DNA of 64,000 bases, taken from the NCBI GenBank assembly GCA_934667815.1, contig CAKUMO010000004.1:1-64000 (forward strand). Direction: 5' to 3'. Under the pieces are notes generated by a model. It worked only from the letters and a program-made list of their open reading frames with translations, had not been told where the DNA came from and did not search any database. Within the stretch, counting starts at the first letter, position 1. Each line of letters opens with the position of its first letter. Source of the stretch: an uncultured Oscillospiraceae bacterium. GTDB taxonomy: Bacteria; Bacillota; Clostridia; Oscillospirales; Oscillospiraceae. A program made the translations under genes and the position numbers. Below are positions 1 through 9,635 of the stretch, one piece after another.

Positions 1-788
1 TTGTGGGAGTCGGCCTCGGTGCTGCCGTGGCCGGGGAAATGCTTCAGACAGGAGGCAACGCCGTTTTGCTGCAAGCCCTCGACCATCGCCGCGACCATCT
101 GCGCCGCGACCGCCGGATCAGAGGAGAAGGAACGGTCGCCGATCTCGGTGTTATCGGGATTTGTGACCACGTCGGCCACAGGAGCGAAATCCACATTGAA
201 GCCGAAGGACGAGATCTCCTGCGCGATCGTCGCGCCGACCTGCCGCACGGTCTCCGTGTCGCCCGCTGCGCCGTAGGAGGCCATCGGGTCAAAGGCGGTG
301 GTGCCGAGCTTATCGCTCACACGTGCGACGCGCCCACCCTCTTCATCCACGCCGATGAACAGCGGCAGCTTGGAGTAGCTCTGCGTGTCGGAGATCATTT
401 GTGTGGCCTGCTCGGACGTTTCCAGATTGGCTGCGAAGTAGACGATGCCGCCGACGGGCATTTCCGCAAGCGCGGCCTGCGTCGCCTCGCCTGCGCGTGT
501 GGCGGTGTTGACGCCGGTCAGCCCCTCGGGCCTGACCATAAAGAGCTGATAGACCTTTTCCTCCTGCGTCATGGCCGCAAGCAGCGCCTGCGCGCGCTCG
601 AGATAGGGCGCGTCGGGGTCAGGCTCCGTGGGCGGCTCGGTCTCCGGCTCGGTGGACGGCTCCGTGGGTGGCTCGGTGGGAGCCGTCGTCGGCTGCGTGA
701 CGATCGTGGGGAAGGGCTCCTCCTTGCCGCAGGCGGCAAGGCTCAAAAGCAAAAACAGGCACAAAGCCAGCGAAATCATTCGTTTCAT
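1..788 (-). CDS. GH3 beta-N-acetylhexosaminidase lipoprotein (NagZ-like), cut by the window edge
   Basis: The start is at 788, with GGAGG 8 nt upstream. The product begins with a signal peptide ending in the lipobox LSLAAC, so it should be a membrane-anchored lipoprotein. A Pro/Thr/Glu linker (about residues 30-60) separates the anchor from the enzyme domain. The domain carries glycoside hydrolase family 3 marks: IGVDEEGGRVAR, DFAPVADV and the hallmark KHFPGHG. Family members release beta-linked N-acetylhexosamine from peptidoglycan or chitin fragments. Only about 262 residues are visible; the C-terminal part, including the rest of the catalytic region, lies beyond position 1. It is divergent from the topoisomerase operon and has its own promoter. 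Confidence 0.9.
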   Translation of the reverse strand, partial: MKRMISLALCLFLLLSLAACGKEEPFPTIVTQPTTAPTEPPTEPSTEPETEPPTEPDPDAPYLERAQALLAAMTQEEKVYQLFMVRPEGLTGVNTATRAGEATQAALAEMPVGGIVYFAANLETSEQATQMISDTQSYSKLPLFIGVDEEGGRVARVSDKLGTTAFDPMASYGAAGDTETVRQVGATIAQEISSFGFNVDFAPVADVVTNPDNTEIGDRSFSSDPAVAAQMVAAMVEGLQQNGVASCLKHFPGHGSTEADSH

Positions 789-810
789 AGCAAAACCTCC
801 TTTGTTTGGA

Positions 811-839
811 ATTATACTGCATTTTTCCGTAAAATACAA
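811..839 (-). promoter_or_regulatory. Promoter of the GH3 lipoprotein gene
   Basis: On the minus strand TTGTAT (834-839) is followed by 17 nt and TATAAT (811-816). It lies about 25 nt upstream of the start codon and back to back with the topoisomerase promoter. Confidence 0.7.
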
Positions 840-842
840 GCG

Positions 843-871
843 TTGACAAGCTCCCAAAATCGGGCTATAAT
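843..871 (+). promoter_or_regulatory. Consensus sigma-A promoter of the topoisomerase operon
   Basis: TTGACA (843-848), a 17-nt spacer and TATAAT (866-871) match the consensus exactly. The first good start codon (928) is about 50 nt downstream. Confidence 0.85.
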
Positions 872-927
872 TGAACTATATAATGGATAAAATTGCGAAA
901 ATGCACACAAAATGTCGTGAGGTTATT

Positions 928-2907
928 ATGGCGAAAAAGCAAAACTACGGAAATGAAAGCATTAGTGCGCTCAAGGGCGCCGACCGCGTGCGCAAGCGCC
1001 CGGCGGTCATCTTCGGCTCGGACGGGCTGGACGGCTGTGAACATGCCGTCTTTGAAATTCTCTCCAACGCCATCGACGAGGCACGCGAGGGCTACGGCGA
1101 TCTGGTCATCGTCACGCGCTATGAGGATCACAGCATCGAGGTCGAGGACTTCGGGCGCGGCTGCCCGGTGGACTGGAACGAAAAAGAGCAGCGCTACAAC
1201 TGGGAGCTGGTGTTCTGCGAGCTGTACGCAGGCGGCAAATACGACAACAACGCAGGAAACAACTATGGTTACAGCCTCGGCATGAACGGCCTCGGCTCCT
1301 GCGCCACGCAGTATGCCTCGCGCTATTTCGACGCGCGCATCTACCGCGACGGCTTCAAGTACACGCTGCATTTTGAGCGCGGCAACATCGTCGGCAAGAT
1401 GACCAAGGAGCCGGCCGACCGTAAAAAAACCGGCTCGTGCTTCCGTTGGCTGCCCGATCTGGATGTTTTTACGGACATCAACATTCCCAAGGAATATTTC
1501 CTCGACGTAATCAAGCGGCAGGCTGTGGTGAACGCGGGCGTGACCTTCCGCTTCCGCAATCAGGCGGGCGGCAAGTTCGAAACGACGGAATTTTGCTACG
1601 AGCACGGCATTCTTGACTATATCACCGAGCTGACCGAGGGCAATGCCTTCACCATGCCGCAGTACTGGGAGACCGAGCGCAAGGGGCGCGACCGCGAGGA
1701 TATGCCGGATTATAAGGTGAAGATCACGGCGGCGCTGTGCTTCTCGCGCAGCATGAGCAAGCTTGAATATTACCACAATTCTTCGTGGCTGGAATACGGC
1801 GGCGCGCCGGACAAGGCTGTGCGCAACGCCTTTGTCTATGCCATCGACGCCTATCTCAAGCAGACGGGCAAATATGTGAAGAACGAGTCGAAGATCACGT
1901 TTCAGGACGTGGCGGACTGCCTCGTGCTGGTGACGAACTGCTTTTCCACGCAGGCCTCCTATGAAAACCAGACCAAAAAGGCCATCAACAATAAGTTCGT
2001 GCAGGAGGCCATGACGGAGTTCTTCCGCAGCCGCTTGCAGGTCTATTTCATAGAGAACAAGGGCGAGGCCGACAAGATCGCCGAGCAGGTGCTCATCAAC
2101 AAGCGCAGCCGCGAGACGGCCGAGCGTGCCCGCGTGACGGTGAAGAAAAAGCTCTCGGGCAATCTGGATATTTCCAACCGCGTGCAGAAATTCGTCGATT
2201 GCCGCAGCCGCGACGCCGAGCAGCGCGAGCTTTACATCGTCGAGGGCGATTCCGCCATGGGCGCGGTCAAGCTCTCGCGCGACGCGGAATTTCAGGGCAT
2301 CATGCCCGTGCGCGGCAAGATTCTCAACTGCCTCAAGGCCGACTACGCCCGCATTTTCAAGAGCGAGATCATCACCGATCTCCTGCGCGTGATGGGCTGC
2401 GGCGTCGAGGTCAAGGACAAGCATGTCAAGGATCTGGCCTCCTTTGACCTCGCGGCGCTGCGCTGGAGCAAGATCATCATCTGCACCGATGCCGACGTGG
2501 ACGGCTACCAGATCCGCACGCTGATTCTGACCATGCTCTACCGCCTTGTGCCCACGCTTATCCGCGAGGGCTATGTGTATATCGCCGAATCGCCGCTCTT
2601 TGAGATCACTGCGAAGGACAAGACGTATTTCGCCTACACGGAGCGGGAAAAGGCCGAAATTCTCAAAAAGCTCGACGGACAGAAGTGCGCCGTCGCGCGC
2701 TCGAAGGGTCTTGGTGAGAACGAACCGGAGATGATGTGGCTGACGACCATGAATCCCGCCTCGCGCAGGCTCATCAAGGTCATGCCCGAGGACGCGGAAA
2801 AGACCGCGCAGTATTTTGACCTGCTGCTGGGCGATAACCTCGCCGGCCGCAAGGACTATATCGCGGAAAACGGCAGCCAGTATCTGGATCTGGCCGATCT
2901 TTCGTAA
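928..2907 (+). CDS. Divergent type IIA DNA topoisomerase subunit B (ParE/GyrB family)
   Basis: This is the ATPase/TOPRIM subunit of a type II topoisomerase, 659 aa from the ATG at 928 (GTGAGG 5 nt upstream; an earlier in-frame ATG at 871 lies in the promoter). GHKL motifs are present but altered: FEILSNAIDEA keeps the catalytic Glu and Mg-binding Asn, DFGRGCPV replaces DNGRGIPV, and GMNGLG replaces GLHGVG. The TOPRIM motifs EGDSAMG (Glu439), PVRGKILN, DADVDG and RSKGLGE are intact enough for catalysis. There is no GyrB-specific insert. It pairs with the A subunit 17 bp downstream. It is probably topoisomerase IV-like; whether it is the cell's main or an additional enzyme cannot be seen here. 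Confidence 0.9.
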   Translation: MAKKQNYGNESISALKGADRVRKRPAVIFGSDGLDGCEHAVFEILSNAIDEAREGYGDLVIVTRYEDHSIEVEDFGRGCPVDWNEKEQRYNWELVFCELYAGGKYDNNAGNNYGYSLGMNGLGSCATQYASRYFDARIYRDGFKYTLHFERGNIVGKMTKEPADRKKTGSCFRWLPDLDVFTDINIPKEYFLDVIKRQAVVNAGVTFRFRNQAGGKFETTEFCYEHGILDYITELTEGNAFTMPQYWETERKGRDREDMPDYKVKITAALCFSRSMSKLEYYHNSSWLEYGGAPDKAVRNAFVYAIDAYLKQTGKYVKNESKITFQDVADCLVLVTNCFSTQASYENQTKKAINNKFVQEAMTEFFRSRLQVYFIENKGEADKIAEQVLINKRSRETAERARVTVKKKLSGNLDISNRVQKFVDCRSRDAEQRELYIVEGDSAMGAVKLSRDAEFQGIMPVRGKILNCLKADYARIFKSEIITDLLRVMGCGVEVKDKHVKDLASFDLAALRWSKIIICTDADVDGYQIRTLILTMLYRLVPTLIREGYVYIAESPLFEITAKDKTYFAYTEREKAEILKKLDGQKCAVARSKGLGENEPEMMWLTTMNPASRRLIKVMPEDAEKTAQYFDLLLGDNLAGRKDYIAENGSQYLDLADLS

Positions 2908-2924
2908 AGGAGGCACTTTTTTAG

Positions 2925-5165
2925 ATGGCAAGAAAAAAGAAAGAACCCGAAAAGAAAAAGCTGACTCCGCAGAATGTCGAGGGCCTGCACGCGGAGGTGC
3001 TCGAGCAGCCCATCACGGACACGCTGACCGTCAACTATATGCCCTATGCGATGTCCGTCATCGTCTCCCGCGCGATCCCGGAGATCGACGGCTTCAAGCC
3101 CTCGCACCGGAAGCTGCTGTACACGATGTACAAAATGGGACTTTTGAACGGTGCGCGCCGCAAGTCGGCGGACATCGTCGGCCAAACCATGGGCCTGAAC
3201 CCGCACGGCGATGCCGCGATTTACGAGACCATGGTGCGCCTTGCCCGCGGCAACGAGGCGTTGCTCGCGCCCTTCGTCGATTCCAAGGGCAACTTCGGCA
3301 AGGTCTATTCCCGCGACATGGCCTACGCCGCCTCGCGTTACACGGAGGCGAAGCTCGAGCCGATCTGCGCCGAGATCTTCCGCGACATCGACTCGGAAAC
3401 GGTCGATTTTGTGGACAACTATTCCAACACCATGAAAGAGCCGGTGCTCCTGCCCACAGCCTACCCGAACGTGCTGGTCTCGGCCAACACGGGCATTGCC
3501 GTCGGCATGGCCAGCAACATCTGCGGCTTCAATCTGCGCGAGGTGTGCAACGCGACCGCCGCGTGGATCAAAAACCCCGACTGCGACCTGCTGGAGCTGA
3601 TGCCCGCGCCGGATTTCCCGACGGGCGGCGAGATCCTCTACAACGCCAATGACATGGCCGAGGTCTACCGCACCGGCCGCGGCTCCGTGAAGCTGCGCGC
3701 CCGCTGGCGCTACGTCAAGGAGGGCAATCTCATCGAGGTATTTGAGATTCCCTATACCACCACCACCGAGGCCATCATCGACAAGGTCTCCGAGCTGATT
3801 AAGGCCGGAAAAATCCGCGAGATTTCGGATATGCGCGACGAGACCGACCTCTCCGGCCTGAAGCTGACCATCGACCTCAAGCGCGGCGTCGATCCGGACA
3901 AGCTCATGCAGAAGCTGTTCCGCACCACGCCGCTGATGGACAGCTTCGCCTGCAACTTCAACATTCTGATCGCTGGGATGCCGCGCGTTTTGGGCGTGCG
4001 CGAGATCATCGAGGAATGGACGGCGTGGCGGACGGAGTGCGTGCGCCGCCGCGTATTCTTCCAGAAGCGCAAAAAGTCCGAAAAGCTGCATCTGCTCAAG
4101 GGCCTGCGCCGCATCCTGCTCGACATCGACAAGGCCATCCGCATCATCCGCGAGACGGAGTCCGACGCGGAGGTCATCCCGAATCTGATGATCGGCTTCG
4201 GCATCGATCAGGTGCAGGCCGAGTATGTCGCGGAGATCAAGCTGCGCAATATCAATAAGGAATACATTCTCAAGCGCACGCAGGAGGTCGATACCCTTGC
4301 CGCCGAGATTGCCGATCTGGAGGAGCTGCTTGCAAGCGATCGCCGCATCCGCGCCGTCATCACGGACGAGCTGAAGGCCATCGCGGAAAAATACGGCAAG
4401 GAGCGCCGCACCGCGATCGTCTACGACCACGAACTGGACGAGCCGGAGGAGGAGCCGAGCGTGCCGGACTATCCCGTCACGGTGTTCGTCTCCCGCGAGG
4501 GCTATTTCAAGAAGATCACTGCGCAGTCGCTGCGCATGTCCGGCGAGCAGCGCTTCAAGGAGGGCGACAGCCTGAAGTTCTCCTGTGAGACGACGAACGC
4601 CGCCGAAATTCTGGTGTTCACGGATCGCTATCAGGTCTACAAGGCGCGCTGCGCGGATTTTGACGACGGCAAAGCGTCCGTGCTGGGCGATTATCTGCCG
4701 ACCAAGCTGGGCTTCGACGAGGGCGAGAACGTGATCGACGTCTGCCTGCCCGGCGATTATGCGGGCAGCGTGCTGTTCGTCTTTGAAAACGGCAAGGCCG
4801 CCAAGGTCGAGCTTTCGGCCTATCAGACCAAGTCCAACCGCCGCAAGCTCACGGGCGCGTACTCCGACAAGAGCCCTCTGAAGGCCGTGTTCCTGCTCAG
4901 GGAGGATGCGCAGCTCGCGCTCTATTCCTCCGAGGGACGTGCGCTGATCTTCTCGACCGCGCAGCTCGCGGCCAAGACCACGCGCAATACGCAGGGCGTC
5001 GCCGTTCTGACCCTCAAGCGCAAGGCCGTGCTCACCCGCGCGGCGCGGCTGGAGGAAAGCGGCATCGTCAATCCCGCGCGCTACCGCACGCGCACCATTC
5101 CGGCCGCAGGCGCGCTGCTCCGTGACGAGGACAGCGACGAAAAACAGATCGAACTGGAGATATAA
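2925..5165 (+). CDS. Divergent type IIA DNA topoisomerase subunit A (ParC/GyrA family)
   Basis: This is the DNA breakage-reunion subunit, 746 aa, partner of the upstream B subunit. The winged-helix motif reads RAIPEIDGFKPSHRKLLYTM, and the catalytic tyrosine is Tyr139 in SRYTEAK. The quinolone-determining region reads HGDAAIYE (94-101), so the positions equivalent to E. coli GyrA Ser83/Asp87 are Ala97/Glu101. The usual segment around the tyrosine is rewritten (KVYSRDMAYAASRYTEA). A long coiled-coil section (about 350-460) is followed by a C-terminal beta-pinwheel without a recognisable GyrA box, which favours decatenation over supercoiling. The start follows GGAGG at 2909-2913. Confidence 0.9.
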   Translation: MARKKKEPEKKKLTPQNVEGLHAEVLEQPITDTLTVNYMPYAMSVIVSRAIPEIDGFKPSHRKLLYTMYKMGLLNGARRKSADIVGQTMGLNPHGDAAIYETMVRLARGNEALLAPFVDSKGNFGKVYSRDMAYAASRYTEAKLEPICAEIFRDIDSETVDFVDNYSNTMKEPVLLPTAYPNVLVSANTGIAVGMASNICGFNLREVCNATAAWIKNPDCDLLELMPAPDFPTGGEILYNANDMAEVYRTGRGSVKLRARWRYVKEGNLIEVFEIPYTTTTEAIIDKVSELIKAGKIREISDMRDETDLSGLKLTIDLKRGVDPDKLMQKLFRTTPLMDSFACNFNILIAGMPRVLGVREIIEEWTAWRTECVRRRVFFQKRKKSEKLHLLKGLRRILLDIDKAIRIIRETESDAEVIPNLMIGFGIDQVQAEYVAEIKLRNINKEYILKRTQEVDTLAAEIADLEELLASDRRIRAVITDELKAIAEKYGKERRTAIVYDHELDEPEEEPSVPDYPVTVFVSREGYFKKITAQSLRMSGEQRFKEGDSLKFSCETTNAAEILVFTDRYQVYKARCADFDDGKASVLGDYLPTKLGFDEGENVIDVCLPGDYAGSVLFVFENGKAAKVELSAYQTKSNRRKLTGAYSDKSPLKAVFLLREDAQLALYSSEGRALIFSTAQLAAKTTRNTQGVAVLTLKRKAVLTRAARLEESGIVNPARYRTRTIPAAGALLRDEDSDEKQIELEI

Positions 5166-5168
5166 GCC

Positions 5169-6047
5169 ATGAAAAAACGTTCCGGTCTCCGCTCCGTCCT
5201 TCGCAGCATTTTCATGATCGCCGTGGGCAGCGCACTGTTCTCGCTGGGCTTCGACCTGTTCCTCGAGCCGGCGGGCATCAACTGCGGCGGCGTATCCGGC
5301 ATTGCGATGCTTGTTATTTATGCCGCGCAGCCGAAGTTCCTCACCGTCGGCATCCTCAGCGCGATCATCAATCTGCCGCTGTTCTTCTTCGGCTACCGCA
5401 AGATCGGCAAGCTGTTCTTCTTCGGTTCGCTTTTGGGCATGGTCGTCACATCGGTATGCTTCGACCTGTTTTTACTCCTTCCCGTCCCGCAGACCGAGCC
5501 GATCATGGCGGCCATCTTCGGCGGCGTGACCATCGGCGCGGGTCTTGGCATCGTGTTCCTTGCGGGCGCTTCGACCGGCGGCGTGGACATCGTCGCGCGG
5601 CTTCTGAAGCTGAAATTCCGCAATTTCCCCATCGGCAAGATTCTCCTGTGCATGGATCTTTGCACGGCCGTGGCTACGGGCATTGTCTACAAGCAGTTTA
5701 ACAATACGCTTTACAGTGTCGTCACGCTGGTCATTTCCTCGACGATTCTGGACAAGGTCGTCTACGGCATGGACTACTCCAAGGTCGCGCTCATCATCTC
5801 CGACCGTTACGAGGAGATTGCGCGGGCCATCGACACCCAACTCGACCGCGGCGTGACGCTGCTGCGCGGGCAGGGCTATTACACGCGTACCGATAAATTT
5901 GTCATTTTAAGTGCCGTAAAACGCAAGCAGCTTGCCCAGCTCAAGGATCTGGTCATGGCCATCGACCCTTCGGCCTTCATCATTTTGCAGGACGCGCATC
6001 AGGTGTTGGGCGACGGCTTCAAGCGCTACGACCGAAACGAGCTGTAA
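5169..6047 (+). CDS. YitT family membrane protein (DUF161 plus DUF2179)
   Basis: The 292-aa integral membrane protein has about five hydrophobic helices, beginning with FMIAVGSALFSLGFDLFLEP, which is typical of YitT/YpjC proteins. The C-terminal soluble part (about 210-285, from QLDRGVTLLRGQGYYTR) is the DUF2179 domain. Its function is not established; it is often annotated as a transporter. The start lies 3 nt after the topoisomerase A stop codon, so it is probably co-transcribed with it. I would not infer a topoisomerase-related role from that alone. Confidence 0.9.
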   Translation: MKKRSGLRSVLRSIFMIAVGSALFSLGFDLFLEPAGINCGGVSGIAMLVIYAAQPKFLTVGILSAIINLPLFFFGYRKIGKLFFFGSLLGMVVTSVCFDLFLLLPVPQTEPIMAAIFGGVTIGAGLGIVFLAGASTGGVDIVARLLKLKFRNFPIGKILLCMDLCTAVATGIVYKQFNNTLYSVVTLVISSTILDKVVYGMDYSKVALIISDRYEEIARAIDTQLDRGVTLLRGQGYYTRTDKFVILSAVKRKQLAQLKDLVMAIDPSAFIILQDAHQVLGDGFKRYDRNEL

Positions 6048-6086
6048 CTGCTGCGGGATCGGATTGTGTTATAAGGAGGACGTGCG

Positions 6087-7184
6087 ATGAAAAAACGGCT
6101 GCTGCCGCTGCTGCTGGCGGTGCTGCTGCTGACGGGCTGCGAGTCTGTCATCAAAAATGACTATCTTTCCGTGCATCCGCACGTCGAACCGAGCGCTGCG
6201 CCCACCGAGGCGCCCGTCGAGGAAGCGCCGCCCGAGGCGCACAACCGCAACGAGCTGCGCGGAATGATGCTTTCCTTCGTGCGCGACTGGACGGAACAGG
6301 CGACGATCCAAATCCGCAGCTATCAGGGCGACCTCAATGCCGATCTTTCCGAGACGCTGCAATACATCACCGCTGAGGATCCCATCGGCGCTTACGCGCT
6401 GGACTATGCCGACGCCGAGCTGACCGGCAACCAGACCTATGGCTCCGTCGCGGTGCGGCTGGTGTTCCGGCGGTCGGCGGCCGAGATCGACGCCATTGTC
6501 ACGGTCAGCGGGCTTTCCGGTGCGCAGGAGAAGATCAGAAGCGCCCTGTTAAATTATGATTCCGCGCTCACGCTGCGCATCCGCAGCTACGAGGACGCGG
6601 ATTTTCCTGCGGAGATCCGCGCATTCTGCCTGAACAATCCCGGCCAGATCTCCGTCCTGCCCGAGGTTTCGGCCAGCGTCTACCCGCAGGAGGGCGAGAC
6701 GCGCATTTTGGAGCTGCACTTTACCTACGACGCCACGCGCGACGAGATGCGCAGCATGCAGAAATCCGTCGCAACGCTGCTGACCTCGGCCTCGACCTAT
6801 ATGCGCTCCGGTGCGGACGACAACGAGCGCCTGCAAAATCTGCTGCGCTATCTGTTCTCGCGCATGGACTATACCGTGGGTGATGCGCAGACCGGTCATC
6901 CGGTCTACGACCTGCTGCGCGAGCGGCAGGCGAGCAGCCTTGGCTTTGCCTGCGTGGTCAACGCCGAATGCGCACAGGCACAGATCGCCTGTGAACTGGT
7001 CGAGGGTACGCGCGGCGGCGCATATCACGCATGGAATCGCCTGTCGGTAAACGGCGAGGAATGCTACATCGACCTCATGCGTGCGCTCGAGCGTGGAAAT
7101 GCCGAATTGGAGCTTTTGACCGCGCAGACCCTCGCCGGCGAGAGCTACGTCTGGCAGACGCCGCCGGAGGCGACGGATTCCTAG
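6087..7184 (+). CDS. Lipoprotein with a transglutaminase-like domain lacking the usual cysteine
   Basis: The 365-aa product starts after AAGGAGG with a short signal peptide and lipobox LLLTGC, then a Pro/Glu/Ala-rich linker (about 30-55). The middle (60-260) has no recognised domain. The C-terminal part resembles the transglutaminase core (SSLGFACVVNAECAQAQIAC, then YHAWNRLSVNGEECYIDL), with the His and Asp of the triad in place. The position that normally holds the nucleophilic Cys appears to be Ser (SSLGFA against a typical VCEGYA). It may therefore be a non-catalytic cell-wall binding module. It is the last gene of the topoisomerase-yitT series. Confidence 0.7.
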   Translation: MKKRLLPLLLAVLLLTGCESVIKNDYLSVHPHVEPSAAPTEAPVEEAPPEAHNRNELRGMMLSFVRDWTEQATIQIRSYQGDLNADLSETLQYITAEDPIGAYALDYADAELTGNQTYGSVAVRLVFRRSAAEIDAIVTVSGLSGAQEKIRSALLNYDSALTLRIRSYEDADFPAEIRAFCLNNPGQISVLPEVSASVYPQEGETRILELHFTYDATRDEMRSMQKSVATLLTSASTYMRSGADDNERLQNLLRYLFSRMDYTVGDAQTGHPVYDLLRERQASSLGFACVVNAECAQAQIACELVEGTRGGAYHAWNRLSVNGEECYIDLMRALERGNAELELLTAQTLAGESYVWQTPPEATDS

Positions 7185-7205
7185 AGGCGATCAATTGAAT
7201 CATTT

Positions 7206-7251
7206 ATCCGGCTGGTTGGAAAAAACATCTGCTTTTTCCAACCAGCCGGAT
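7206..7251. terminator. 19-bp perfect inverted repeat between the lipoprotein gene and tdh
   Basis: Arms 7206-7224 and 7233-7251 are perfectly complementary, with an 8-nt loop. It probably ends the upstream operon, but no T-run follows the stem; the T-run is inside it, next to the loop. The last base of the right arm is the first base of the tdh -35 box. Confidence 0.6.
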
Positions 7252-7279
7252 TGACAATAGCAGGGAAAATTGCTATACT
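7251..7279 (+). promoter_or_regulatory. Promoter of tdh-kbl
   Basis: TTGACA (7251-7256), 17 nt, TATACT (7274-7279). The leader before the tdh start at 7356 is about 70 nt. Confidence 0.8.
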
Positions 7280-7355
7280 GTCTATGCAGCAAAGACGAAT
7301 TTTTGATTTTGTCTATACATCGCGCACAACTGTGCGTATTTTGGGAGGGTCAGCC

Positions 7356-8393
7356 ATGCAGCAATTCATGGACGCCATTGTCAAGCCGACGCCTGCCGAG
7401 GGGCTGGAGCTGCGCCGCGTGCCGGTGCCCGTGCCGGGGCCGGGCGAGGTGCTCATTAAGGTTCACAAGACCGCAATCTGTGGCACGGACGTTCATATTT
7501 ACAAATGGAACGAGTGGTCGAGCCAGCATGTGCATCCGCCGCAGATCATCGGCCATGAATACGTCGGGGAGATTGCCGCGCTGGGCGCGGGCGTGACCGG
7601 CCTGCATCTCGGCCAGCGCGTCAGCGGCGAGGGGCACATCACCTGCGGCCGCTGCCGCAACTGCCATTCCGGCAACATCCAGTGGTGCAAGGATCACGTC
7701 GGCGTGGGTGTGGATCGCGACGGTGCGTTTGCCGAATACGTCTGCATCCCCTCGCGCAACGTCATCATCATAGACGAGAGCCTGCCCGAGGATGTCGTGG
7801 CCTTCTTCGACGCCGTCGGCAACGCCACGCACACCGCGCTGATGTTCCCGCTTGTGGGCGAGGACGTTCTGATCTCCGGCGCAGGCCCCATCGGCATCAT
7901 CGCCGCGGGCATCTGCAAATACGCCGGTGCGCGCCGCGTGGTCATCACGGATATGAACGACTACCGCCTCGCGCTTGCGAAAAAAATGGGCGCGGACGCG
8001 GCCGTGAACATCCGCCGCGAGGACATTCACGAGATCATGCGCAAGCAGGGACTGACTGAGGGCTTCGACGTCGGTCTGGAAATGTCCGGCAGCGGCGCGG
8101 CCTTCCAGCAGATGGTCTCGGTCATGCGCAACGGCGGCAAGATCTCGCTTCTGGGTCTGGGCGACGGCCCGATTTCCGTGGACATGAACCAGATCATCAC
8201 CAAGGGCCTGACGCTTCAGGGCATTTACGGCAGAAAAATGGATAACTGGCACCAGATGTCCTACATGGTGCAGGGCGGGCTGGACCTCACGCCCGTCATC
8301 ACCCACCGCTTCCACTACACCGATTTCCAGAAGGGCTTCGACGCAATGCTGAGCGGGAACTCCGGCAAGGTCGTGCTCGACTGGACGAAATAA
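7356..8393 (+). CDS. tdh: L-threonine 3-dehydrogenase
   Basis: This NAD-dependent zinc alcohol-dehydrogenase-family enzyme oxidises L-threonine to 2-amino-3-ketobutyrate. The start at 7356 (345 aa) follows TTGGGAGG; the longer open frame upstream runs through the promoter. Visible marks are the catalytic zinc segment [14 protein letters not shown] and GHEYVGE, the structural zinc cysteines CGRCRNC...C, and the Rossmann motif [11 protein letters not shown]. The next gene, 16 bp downstream, encodes the ligase that uses the unstable product, which makes the assignment firm. Confidence 0.95.
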   Translation: MQQFMDAIVKPTPAEGLELRRVPVPVPGPGEVLIKVHKTAICGTDVHIYKWNEWSSQHVHPPQIIGHEYVGEIAALGAGVTGLHLGQRVSGEGHITCGRCRNCHSGNIQWCKDHVGVGVDRDGAFAEYVCIPSRNVIIIDESLPEDVVAFFDAVGNATHTALMFPLVGEDVLISGAGPIGIIAAGICKYAGARRVVITDMNDYRLALAKKMGADAAVNIRREDIHEIMRKQGLTEGFDVGLEMSGSGAAFQQMVSVMRNGGKISLLGLGDGPISVDMNQIITKGLTLQGIYGRKMDNWHQMSYMVQGGLDLTPVITHRFHYTDFQKGFDAMLSGNSGKVVLDWTK

Positions 8394-8409
8394 GAAGGGA
8401 GACGCGCGT

Positions 8410-9597
8410 ATGAAAACCGCATTGACCGCATTCCGGCAGGAGCTTGACGCCATCCGCGAGGCCGGGACCTGGCGCACCGAGCGCATCATCACTACGCCGC
8501 AGCGTTCCAGCATCGCTACGACGGAAAAGCCGAAGGTCGTCAACCTCTGCGCAAACAACTACCTCGGCCTGTCCGACCATCCGGCGCTGATCGAGGCCGC
8601 GAAGGCCAGCTACGACCGCTGGGGCTTCGGGCTTTCGTCCGTGCGCTTCATCTGCGGCACGCAGGAAATCCACAAGGAGCTGGAGGGCCGCATCGCACGG
8701 TTTCTGGGTATGGAGGACGCGATTTTGTATTCCTCCTGCTTCGATGCCAACGGCGGCCTGTTTGAGACGCTTCTGGGGCCGGAGGACGCGATCATCTCCG
8801 ATGAGCTGAACCACGCCTCCATCATTGACGGCGTGCGCCTGTGCAAGGCCAAGCGTTACCGCTATAAGAACAACGACATGGCCGACCTGCGCCGCCAGCT
8901 CGAGGACGCACGCGCCTGCGGCTGCAAAAAGATCATGATCGCCACGGACGGCGTGTTTTCGATGGACGGATATATTGCAAATCTGCGTGCGATCTGCGAC
9001 CTTGCCGACGAATTCGATGCGCTGACCATGGTCGATGACAGCCATGCCGTCGGCTTCATGGGAGCGCACGGCAGGGGCACGCCGGAGTTCTGCGGCGTGG
9101 AGGGACGCATCGACATCCTGACCGGCACCTTCGGTAAGGCGCTGGGCGGCGCATCGGGCGGCTATACTGCGGCGCACCGCGAGATCGTCGAGCTGCTGCG
9201 GCAGCGTTCGCGGCCGTATCTGTTCTCCAATACCGTCGCGCCGGCCATCTGCGCGGCGACGCTGAAAACGCTCGACCTTCTGGAGGCCTCCACCGAGCTG
9301 CGTGACCGCGTCCACGAGAACGCGCGTTATTTCCGCAGCGAGATGGAAAAACTGGGCTTCGATCTGCTGCCGGGCGAGCATCCCATCGTGCCGGTCATGC
9401 TCTACGATCCGCGTGTCGCGCAGGAGTTCTCCCGCCGGATGCTCGACAAGGGCGTGTATGTCGTGGGCTTCTGCTATCCGGTCGTGCCGAAGGGCCGCGA
9501 CCGCATCCGCACGCAGATTTCCGCCGGTCATACCCGCGAGGATCTGGACTTTGCCGTCCACTGCTTCGGCGAGGTCAAACGGGAAATGGGAATTTGA
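8410..9597 (+). CDS. kbl: Glycine C-acetyltransferase (2-amino-3-ketobutyrate CoA ligase)
   Basis: This 395-aa PLP enzyme of the alpha-oxoamine synthase family cleaves 2-amino-3-ketobutyrate with CoA to glycine and acetyl-CoA. Motifs seen are [10 protein letters not shown] near the N terminus, [11 protein letters not shown] with the PLP-contacting Asp and His, and GTFGKALGG with the Schiff-base Lys. It forms a two-gene operon with tdh that degrades threonine to glycine and acetyl-CoA. Length and motifs are normal. Confidence 0.96.
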   Translation: MKTALTAFRQELDAIREAGTWRTERIITTPQRSSIATTEKPKVVNLCANNYLGLSDHPALIEAAKASYDRWGFGLSSVRFICGTQEIHKELEGRIARFLGMEDAILYSSCFDANGGLFETLLGPEDAIISDELNHASIIDGVRLCKAKRYRYKNNDMADLRRQLEDARACGCKKIMIATDGVFSMDGYIANLRAICDLADEFDALTMVDDSHAVGFMGAHGRGTPEFCGVEGRIDILTGTFGKALGGASGGYTAAHREIVELLRQRSRPYLFSNTVAPAICAATLKTLDLLEASTELRDRVHENARYFRSEMEKLGFDLLPGEHPIVPVMLYDPRVAQEFSRRMLDKGVYVVGFCYPVVPKGRDRIRTQISAGHTREDLDFAVHCFGEVKREMGI

Positions 9598-9635
9598 TTT
9601 TTAAATCAACGCTGGCAGCCGCAATGATAAACAAC

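Noticed and set aside
928..5165. Canonical gyrBA near the chromosomal origin
   Set aside because: dnaA, dnaN and recF are absent, the GyrA box is not visible and several invariant motifs differ, so a gyrase label is not justified.
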